A DNA stretch of 64,000 nucleotides from Druceiella hillmani. Lineage: Eukaryota > Arthropoda > Insecta > Lepidoptera > Hepialidae. The stretch lies in assembly GCA_039881145.1 (NCBI GenBank), contig JAYKKI010000037.1, positions 14,147,501 through 14,211,500 of the forward strand. Direction: 5' to 3'. The position numbers and the translations under genes were made by a program. Below the pieces are notes generated by a model. That model made no database searches and was not told the origin of the DNA. It saw nothing but the letters and a program-made list of their open reading frames with translations. Below are positions 63,208-64,000 of this stretch, in pieces. Each line of letters opens with the position of its first letter. Within the stretch, counting starts at the first letter, position 1.

Positions 63208-64000
63208 TCAGGGACTGATATAAACCGCTTCAAGATGTCTTGTCATTTCTTTTTGCTTACCGTCAGTCTTGTGCGCTCGTGGAAGGGTACCCACGGAATA
63301 ATTGATGTGGTTATTACTGTACCATGTACTAAAAAGCACTACATGGATCTGTCTTTCCGCTGTGAGGTATGGACAAATAATTTGACTAATAGAATTTTTT
63401 ATTGCATTTCTAGTTACTGTCGTAGACTGTCGTCCAAGATATGCATGGGATTGGGCCATTTTACAGTTCGCTATCCGAATAACTTTTGGCGAGTTTTTTT
63501 TGGCATGGTCTGTTGCCATAATTTTTGTCTAAGCAAACGAACTTGAGAAGTAATTTTTCCATGCCGTGAGAACTATCGAAAGTAAGGTGGCATAATCAAC
63601 GCAGTACAAGTTCGCGATTTTGTAGCCCTAACCATAATACCGTGATTTTTTTCCAGAGTGATTCGCATTATCATTTCGGTGTGAAAGTTGAACTATAGAG
63701 ATGATGTTAAGCAACCTTGGCGGATGCATGCACTAGGGTGGAAATCATTGGACAGGAAATTACCAGTCTGTACTGAAGCTCTTTCTTCTTAGTAGATATG
63801 TCTAAGAAGGTATATCAGATGTTTCATTATGCCCATTTTTGTTAAGGTATGCCATATTACTGGCCATTTTACCGATTTGGACACTTTAAAAATGTCCAAA
63901 AAAGCAAATATAAGTCAGCTTGTTGAATTTCCGGGTCTTTCGATGATCTGGCATACAACAAAATTTTGTCCACGGCTGTCCTTTTCCTTGTCAAAATTAG
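63208..64000 (-). pseudogene. Reverse transcriptase remnant of a non-LTR (LINE-type) retrotransposon, runs off the right edge
   Basis: Reading leftwards on the minus strand, blocks appear in reverse-transcriptase order. KSVKWPVIWHTLTKMGIM and HLIYLLRHIY (about 63790-63890) come first, then QTGNFLSNDFHPSACIRQGC (about 63710-63770), where RQGC is the palm motif. NLYCVDYATLLS (about 63580-63615) stands where YADDTxLLA is expected. MATDHAKKNSPKVI follows (from 63519), and SHAYLGR (about 63435), the usual YLG block, comes last. The catalytic pair is lost (VDYA for YADD) and there are stops and frame changes, so it is dead. LINE clade was not assigned. The endonuclease part, if present, lies beyond 64000. 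Confidence 0.85.

Overview
The window looks like one AT-rich stretch of an arthropod genome, most probably an insect. The evidence is a multi-exon kainate-type ionotropic glutamate receptor gene with GT-AG introns of 2-18 kb, decayed mariner, hAT, Helitron and non-LTR elements typical of insects, and many (TA)n microsatellites. No prokaryotic operon, tRNA, rRNA or CRISPR array was found. I cannot name the species.

The gene occupies about 2.6-38.2 kb on the minus strand and continues beyond the left edge. Six coding exons join into the 5' part of one receptor: signal peptide (38117-38192), then five exons of the amino-terminal domain (35641-35794, 31910-32094, 23887-24041, 6064-6205, 2610-2777). 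They are spliced at phases that fit, with one exception. Exon 2 has a net +1 (equivalently -2) frameshift: its first half and second half both match the family, but in different frames. The ligand-binding, channel and C-terminal exons must lie left of position 1.

Mobile DNA lies in the introns and outside the gene. Intron 4 (17.7 kb) carries a wrecked hAT transposase (10.46-12.35 kb) and a large inverted repeat (12.95-16.68 kb). The arms of that repeat are about 0.9 kb and its spacer holds a degenerate mariner transposase. A third, single copy of the arm sequence lies at 41.04-41.60 kb. A decayed transposase of the DUF4817/mariner-like group is cut by the left edge (1-259) and a LINE 3' tail lies near 1.06-1.2 kb. 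Upstream of the receptor is a Helitron with recognisable ends (42888-45922). It has lost its HUH nuclease region but keeps a long Pif1-type helicase reading frame with one stop codon and a changed Walker B residue. A non-LTR reverse transcriptase remnant runs off the right edge (63.2-64.0 kb).

The stretch from 46 to 63 kb contains no gene I can support. It holds microsatellites, perfect short hairpins, a degenerate tandem repeat (59.9-60.6 kb) and one copy of a dispersed repeat. The strongest leads are the receptor frameshift, the unclassified long-inverted-repeat family, the Helitron deletion with a palindrome at its junction, and several perfect 14-21 bp hairpins.
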